Virus record (IMG/VR): IMGVR_UViG_3300037585_000217
Span: 1 to 37,806 of that record
Reading direction: 5' to 3' (one strand)
Origin: a virus
Length of the DNA: 37,806 nucleotides
Below, piece after piece: positions 33,634 to 37,806 of this stretch. Position numbers and translations under genes: made by a program. Below the pieces are notes generated by a model. It worked only from the letters and a program-made list of their open reading frames with translations, did no database searches and was not told the DNA's origin. Position 1 is the stretch's first letter, and every line of letters starts with the position of its first letter.

Positions 33634-34853
33634 ACTTCGTACCTTGCTGTCCTGTAGTTCAGTTCACAATGAACTATACCATGCCACCCTGATAGTTTAT
33701 TCTTTACTACGTTTAGGTGACGCTGTGTATCCTCTTCTTCCTGACCTTCTACAGGTGGATTCTTTGCTATGAGTATCATTAGGTCAGCTTCAGCAGCTTT
33801 ACCTGTACGTGATCCTTCCATCATAGCCTGATTCAATACAACCTTGTTCTCTGCATCAGCAGATAGCTGTGACATATAAAAGATAGCACATTCATGTTGC
33901 TTGGCTATCTGTCGTGCATGTATTGCATTTGCCTTGAGTGCTTCATCTGCTCTGGCAAACCCTTGTGTCCTAGCAAACTTATCACCCATATCTAGAATCA
34001 CTACATCAGGTTTATATGACTTACAGATACTTTCTACCCATGCCATGTCTCGTCCTGTCGCATCTTTTACTTTTATGTTATCACTAATGTGTTGATATAT
34101 ATCTCTGGCCTTACTTGGATTACTTTTAACTTCCTGCATGGTCATACCTGTAGCTGCTGTAAGATATCTAGCACCAACACGATGTGTACCTTCTTCGTTA
34201 CACAACACAATACACTTCGCTCCTTGCTGTGCAAAACCATTCGGCCCTGCCACTAAACTCGCATGGAAAGATGTCTTACCTGTGTTAGGTCTCGCACCTA
34301 TCTCAATCAAGTGTCCTTCATTCACACCTTCTATCTTACGTGTAAGAGTCGGTATGTTAAATGTCCACTGTGCTTCCAGATCATTCTTAGCAAGTAATGT
34401 TTCAATATCCATGTCATCCCACTCAATGTTTAGGTCAGGCGTAAAGTCATCACCATACTGTTCAAGTATATTTCGGATTGGCTCAAGATTATACATACTA
34501 CCATTGACCATTTCAAAACCAATGTTGGCTATGTCTTCTCCAACTACTTGTTGAAACAGTTTAGACAACACTTCCTGTGCCACATCGCCACCCATAGGTG
34601 ATTCTTTCTTGACTTGGTTAAACAACGAACTGTAAGCATTCTTTTGTGCTGTTGTTAACTGTGCATTATTTGACATAAATAATGCCTCAACTTCAGCAGG
34701 TGTTACAGTACGTTCGTATCTCTCCATAGCTGCATCTATGGTATGTTTAATTTTACGTACATCTTTACTGAACAAACGATCTGGGCAACGTGCGCCACGA
34801 TGATCATCATAAAAGCCTCTGTCCATGAGGCTACGTATTAAAGATAGTTCCAT
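33630..34853 (-). CDS. DnaB-like replicative helicase
   Basis: The 407 residues contain Walker A GARPNTGKT (186-194), a Glu in VLCNEEG, Walker B VVILDMGD with Asp288, the MSQLS sensor element and EGSRTGKAAEADLMILIAKN with the DnaB-type arginine region. The N-terminal 150 residues are helical, as in DnaB N-domains. It unwinds DNA ahead of the polymerase as a ring. Unlike T7 gp4 it is not fused to the primase, which is the separate gene immediately upstream. The primase stop is 1 base before this start, and AGGAG lies inside the primase end. The stop overlaps endonuclease VII. Confidence 0.9.
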   Translation of the reverse strand: MELSLIRSLMDRGFYDDHRGARCPDRLFSKDVRKIKHTIDAAMERYERTVTPAEVEALFMSNNAQLTTAQKNAYSSLFNQVKKESPMGGDVAQEVLSKLFQQVVGEDIANIGFEMVNGSMYNLEPIRNILEQYGDDFTPDLNIEWDDMDIETLLAKNDLEAQWTFNIPTLTRKIEGVNEGHLIEIGARPNTGKTSFHASLVAGPNGFAQQGAKCIVLCNEEGTHRVGARYLTAATGMTMQEVKSNPSKARDIYQHISDNIKVKDATGRDMAWVESICKSYKPDVVILDMGDKFARTQGFARADEALKANAIHARQIAKQHECAIFYMSQLSADAENKVVLNQAMMEGSRTGKAAEADLMILIAKNPPVEGQEEEDTQRHLNVVKNKLSGWHGIVHCELNYRTARYEV

Positions 34854-34854
34854 T

Positions 34855-35619
34855 TTATACTCCTAATGCTGTTAGTTTTTCAATGTCGTTAGGTTTTTTA
34901 TATTTTAGATCGTCAGTTAGTCGTAAGGCAAGTACATTATTTACATAGCCTCGTAGTTCTTTCGTAAATTGTAGCGTCTTTGGTAGTGCGTCAGGGTCAA
35001 GAGCTATTATTGCTGTTGAGAACTGTGATAAGAACCTCTTGTGTCCTTCGGATAGGGATGTACCCAACACAGCGACCCCGACATATACATCACCACCTAC
35101 AAATGCAGCACTTATACAGTCCTCAACAACTACAGCGACTTTACCATTACCATGACTATAAGGCAAGTCGCTTTTACCATATCGTTTCCATTTTGGTAGT
35201 CTATGTGTGATACTTCTGCCACTAGCATCTATCATCACACCCGATTTAACCACAGGAAATACGACACGATTCTCCTTTACATCATACAACAAACCCAACT
35301 CATCAGGATCTAAATCCCACTCAGTACAGAATGGTTCTATAGCTTGATTATCTTTTACTAACCATTCGGGCTTACTAAATTGTACTTCTTCTACTTCTCT
35401 AGTTGTACGACTAAAGTATTCACGTATATCATTCTTACTTAGTTGTACCTTTATTCTTCCACCTTTGTGTAAGTTACAGCTATTTCTATAACACCTATAC
35501 AATACAGTACCCATGTCATTTGTAACTGAGAACTCTCTCTTATTACAAGAAGGACACTTAACTCTTACACTTTCTCCCACTGTAAGTGATAAATCATTTA
35601 TATAATTATTTACATTCAT
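34855..35619 (-). CDS. TOPRIM DNA primase with zinc finger
   Basis: The N-terminal zinc finger has CPSC (Cys22, Cys25) and YRCYRNSCNLHKGG (Cys43, Cys48). The TOPRIM core has Glu166 in VAVVVEDCISA and Asp208-x-Asp210 in IIALDPDA. At 254 residues it has the parts of the T7 gp4 primase half and nothing of the helicase half. The segment RVVFPVVKSGVMIDASGRSI is the RNA-polymerase-like strand block also found in T7-type primases. It makes RNA primers for the lagging strand. The helicase follows in the next reading frame after 1 base. The ATG at 35619 has only a weak GAAAG ribosome site, and the integrase stop is 21 bases upstream. Confidence 0.88.
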   Translation of the reverse strand: MNVNNYINDLSLTVGESVRVKCPSCNKREFSVTNDMGTVLYRCYRNSCNLHKGGRIKVQLSKNDIREYFSRTTREVEEVQFSKPEWLVKDNQAIEPFCTEWDLDPDELGLLYDVKENRVVFPVVKSGVMIDASGRSITHRLPKWKRYGKSDLPYSHGNGKVAVVVEDCISAAFVGGDVYVGVAVLGTSLSEGHKRFLSQFSTAIIALDPDALPKTLQFTKELRGYVNNVLALRLTDDLKYKKPNDIEKLTALGV

Positions 35620-35640
35620 AGTGTATCACTTTCTTTGTTA

Positions 35641-36726
35641 CTACTTCGTAGATTTTAAACTATCTGTTCTCTGTGTCAAGGCATTATTTGCACTGAGATA
35701 TGTATGTTTCATATATGGTTGCACAGAAGACACATGTGTATGTCCTGTCACTGCCATTACTTGTGGCAATGGTACTCCTGCATCCACCATTTGTGTCACT
35801 CCTGTCCTTCTCAAGTCCATTAATCTTAGTGTCTCAGGTAACATGGCTTCACGCATGATAGCCCTTCCATTTTTAGATAGTCGCTCTAAAGGATAGGGTC
35901 TAAACACACCCTGTATGGGGCTAGGATGAGGTGCTACGTACCTTTGAAAGCCGAAGTCTTTGTGTTGATCTTCTAACATGCCCAATAAGTCCTCTGAAAT
36001 GGGTAAAAATACCTCTGCTCTACGCTTACTTTGTTCAAGGTGTAACTGCTTATCTTCCCAGTGTATATTATCCCATTCTAGTGTCCTCATGTCACCTAAT
36101 CTTTGACACCATTCATATGCCATTTGTATAATCAGACCAACATTACGATACTGAAACTTAGAATATGCAACATCAAGAAATTTACGTACATTATCCTCTG
36201 TCCATACAACCTTTCTCTTTTTTACTGCCTTACGTTTTATATTAGAGAATGGATTTAGTATGGCGTGTTCCATCTCAATCGCATAATTAAATACACGTGA
36301 TGCACAGGTAGCTGTGTGATTTGCAAGGCTCACACCACGCAAAACCCACTCTTCATATATACCCTTGGCAACCTTTGTTGTTACATTTTTATATTTAACT
36401 GTGCCAATTTTGTCACACACTATACTTAGGAAGTATTTGTAATCCACTTTAGTTGTATCACGTAACATATTGAAATCATTAGACATATAGTATAACTCAA
36501 TCAAATCTTTTACTGTACTCTTTTCTGTGATTACAAATACCTGCGACTGTGTGTCACGCCACTCATCTATTGCCTTGTTGTCTTCACGTACAAGTTTACG
36601 CACCTCTTGCAGGTCAGTGCCAAAGGTTTTTCTGGTCACTACACCTGCATCAACAAGGTTTTGAGGTGGGTTGTAACGATACTCCCCACTCTCTCTTTTT
36701 TGTACATATCTTGGTAGTTTAATCAT
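35641..36726 (-). CDS. Tyrosine recombinase (phage integrase)
   Basis: Residues 60-160 form a SAM-like core-binding domain and 170-350 the catalytic domain. Box I Arg209 is in QRLGDMRTLEW and the beta-hairpin Lys234 in EQSKRRAEV. Box II is MDLRRTG with Arg306, where the usual His of HxxR is Met303. His329 is in TGHTHVS and the nucleophile Tyr338 follows exactly 9 residues later. The enzyme would integrate phage DNA at an attachment site. The start overlaps the DUF932 stop (ATGA) with GAGGT in front. It is in the replication operon, as in many marine podoviruses. I found no tRNA-like att sequence next to it. Confidence 0.88.
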   Translation of the reverse strand: MIKLPRYVQKRESGEYRYNPPQNLVDAGVVTRKTFGTDLQEVRKLVREDNKAIDEWRDTQSQVFVITEKSTVKDLIELYYMSNDFNMLRDTTKVDYKYFLSIVCDKIGTVKYKNVTTKVAKGIYEEWVLRGVSLANHTATCASRVFNYAIEMEHAILNPFSNIKRKAVKKRKVVWTEDNVRKFLDVAYSKFQYRNVGLIIQMAYEWCQRLGDMRTLEWDNIHWEDKQLHLEQSKRRAEVFLPISEDLLGMLEDQHKDFGFQRYVAPHPSPIQGVFRPYPLERLSKNGRAIMREAMLPETLRLMDLRRTGVTQMVDAGVPLPQVMAVTGHTHVSSVQPYMKHTYLSANNALTQRTDSLKSTK

Positions 36727-37565
36727 GCTACCTCAAGAAACTGTGGTGTACTGATCCACTTGGATACTTCTTGCTCACGTGCAAACATACTCACAGCCTG
36801 TGTATCATTACCTGTATTACGTAGGCTGAAACCATTACGCTCGTCAGCATAGGAAGCATAGTTAGTGAACGCACTGTACAATGCGAACTTATTGTGACCA
36901 CGTACACCTGCCTCTTGCATATACAACTCATACATCTTCTTAGCTTTACGCTCTGACTTGATGATGTCCTCAAGCAATTTGTTTACACTCACATATGTCA
37001 GGTCAGTGTCAGCCCATAGCTGTAGCTTCTTACCTTGAGTATCAAAGTCTGTCTTAGCTTTGGTCAACTCATGCTGAAAGCCTGACAGTGTGAAGCCTGA
37101 TGTATTCTTCTTACGCACCTTGTCGTAATCACCAGTGATCATACCATTCGTGCAGAAGAAATCTATTGCACCAAACCATGTGGCAGGTGAGGCTGTACCA
37201 TCTATACCATGCACAGCTATCAATCTCTGTGATATTTCAGTGGCATGTTTAGTTGTATGAATAGTTGTCTTGATCTTAGGTAATGTGACATCAAGCATAG
37301 TCCATCCATTGTTACGTGCTGACTTAAAGTTTACACTCGCATCCTCTAGGTCAGATGCAGGTAGGTCATTGGACATTACATCCCATACACTACGATAGAA
37401 ATCACCATGACTTCTAGCTGTAGCACCTTCACCTATGATTGCAATAGGCTTACCTGTCTGCGTGTTGATGACATACTTCTTATCTGCAACTCTGGTAGGT
37501 TCAAAGTCTACATCAAAGTCTAGGTCATATGGTACGTCTAGTTCTTTTGTTAAATCAAATGGCAT
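36723..37565 (-). CDS. DUF932 (phage/plasmid-like TIGR03299) protein
   Basis: The 280 residues show the DUF932 pattern: an N-terminal strand block (KKYVINTQTGKPIAIIGEG), AVHGIDGTASPATWFGAIDF, then FFCTNGMITGDYDKVRKKNT and a helical second half (LEDIIKSERKAKKMYELY) with a C-terminal NYASYADERNGFSLRN. Such proteins are frequent in phages, plasmids and integrative elements, often near replication genes, and their function is not established. AAAGGAG lies before the ATG. The stop overlaps the integrase start. A 98-base gap with repeated elements precedes it. Confidence 0.75.
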   Translation of the reverse strand: MPFDLTKELDVPYDLDFDVDFEPTRVADKKYVINTQTGKPIAIIGEGATARSHGDFYRSVWDVMSNDLPASDLEDASVNFKSARNNGWTMLDVTLPKIKTTIHTTKHATEISQRLIAVHGIDGTASPATWFGAIDFFCTNGMITGDYDKVRKKNTSGFTLSGFQHELTKAKTDFDTQGKKLQLWADTDLTYVSVNKLLEDIIKSERKAKKMYELYMQEAGVRGHNKFALYSAFTNYASYADERNGFSLRNTGNDTQAVSMFAREQEVSKWISTPQFLEVA

Positions 37566-37575
37566 TATATATTCT

Positions 37576-37653
37576 CCTTTGTTATGGCAACTGTGCCTTT
37601 GTTATATCACTACTTGATGATACAAGATAGCAATAAATTTCTTTTGTTATATC
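37576..37653 (-). repeat. Three copies of a short element upstream of the DUF932 gene
   Basis: CCTTTGTTAT occurs at 37576-37585 and 37596-37605, exactly 20 bases apart. A third copy (CTTTTGTTATATC) is at 37641-37653; the second also continues as ATATC. On the coding strand these read GATATAACAAAG, which includes the -10 form used by the two strong promoters, but no -35 hexamer is found at a proper distance. They could be operator or upstream control sites for the DUF932-integrase transcript. Confidence 0.5.
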
Positions 37654-37663
37654 TGTGTGGCTA

Positions 37664-37806
37664 CTATGCAACAGCTTGCAACCATTCAGGCATGGCTCTG
37701 TTCTTGTTCCATCTAGCAAAGCCCATCTTGTCACGCTTGTAGAATGCACGATAGGCTTCAACAGGATAGTTCTCCTCTGTCTTACAGTCATCATGCCCAC
37801 TAAAAC
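37664..37806 (-). CDS. C-terminal end of an unidentified gene (runs off the window)
   Basis: A minus-strand frame open at the window edge encodes 46 residues (FSGHDDCKTEENYPVEAYRA, then FYKRDKMGFARWNKNRAMPE, then WLQAVA) and ends in two TAG codons. Its composition is protein-like, with charged and aromatic residues in normal balance. The competing frame at 37582-37800 is rich in Thr, Leu and Ser and looks like a shadow. The RAFYKRDKMGFARWN part suggests a nucleic-acid-binding or small enzyme C-terminus, but I do not recognise the family. The N-terminus is outside the window. Confidence 0.55.
   Translation of the reverse strand, partial: FSGHDDCKTEENYPVEAYRAFYKRDKMGFARWNKNRAMPEWLQAVA

Noticed and set aside
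37582-37800. 72-residue minus-strand frame at the right edge
   Set aside because: Composition is rich in Thr, Leu and Ser with no domain-like pattern. Another frame on the same strand (37664-37804) is more protein-like and open to the window edge.
1-37806. CRISPR array, insertion sequence or transposase
   Set aside because: No regularly spaced repeats and no transposase motifs were seen on either strand.
1-37806. T7-type phage RNA polymerase gene
   Set aside because: All long frames are accounted for by other products and none shows the single-subunit RNA polymerase motifs. It could still lie outside the window.

Overview
This AT-rich window is most of the genome of a marine tailed phage with podovirus-type architecture. 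The plus-strand genes run portal, scaffold, major capsid, tail tubular A, tail tubular B, tail fibre, internal virion proteins. The best single lineage marker is the family A DNA polymerase, which carries a partial DnaJ-type zinc finger (CxxCxGxG and CxxC) between its exonuclease and polymerase halves. As I recall, this is the hallmark of the HMO-2011-type phages, first found on the SAR116 bacterium Puniceispirillum. No phage RNA polymerase is visible, and promoters of host sigma-70 type can be read directly, so transcription probably depends on host RNA polymerase. The host cannot be named from this sequence. A B12-dependent ribonucleotide reductase implies a marine bacterium with access to cobalamin.

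Layout. Bases 1-25089 are transcribed rightward (virion and lysis region). They hold the end of the portal gene, a small protein, a giant 1569-residue mosaic protein, a 73-residue protein and the scaffold. A strong promoter with a 5' leader hairpin precedes the major capsid gene. Then come a capsid-associated protein, the two tail-tube/nozzle proteins, a repetitive 1313-residue fibre with an S74-type chaperone domain, a glycine-rich adhesin, a conserved small protein, a 2OG-Fe(II) oxygenase, a one-TM protein (holin or spanin candidate) and a block of five genes that are probably internal/ejection proteins. A bidirectional terminator at 25115-25140 separates the two convergent halves.

Bases 25139-37806 are transcribed leftward (replication and nucleotide metabolism). 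In transcription order they hold a partial gene at the right edge, a repeat-bearing gap, a DUF932 protein, a tyrosine integrase, a TOPRIM primase, a DnaB-like helicase, an endonuclease VII, a 51-residue protein and the DNA polymerase. A second strong promoter follows at 30985-31013. After it come an SSB-like protein, a RecB/Cas4-type exonuclease, a 72-residue coiled coil, a T7-type endonuclease I, two small proteins (one of 52 residues), a monomeric class II ribonucleotide reductase, a dATP/dGTP diphosphohydrolase-like protein, a 63-residue protein, an Rmf-like protein and MazG.

How it fits together. The leftward operon makes deoxynucleotides (NrdJ), trims the nucleotide pool (MazG and the dATP/dGTP enzyme), replicates DNA (primase, helicase, polymerase, SSB) and processes recombination intermediates (exonuclease, endonucleases I and VII). 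The integrase suggests capacity for lysogeny, but no repressor or attachment site could be identified. The terminases and the N-terminus of the portal lie outside the window. Genes are very tightly packed: many joints are ATGA or TAATG overlaps, and the only non-coding stretch over 100 bases is the capsid leader (6385-6635). Functional names below come from motif recognition by eye; no database search was run.
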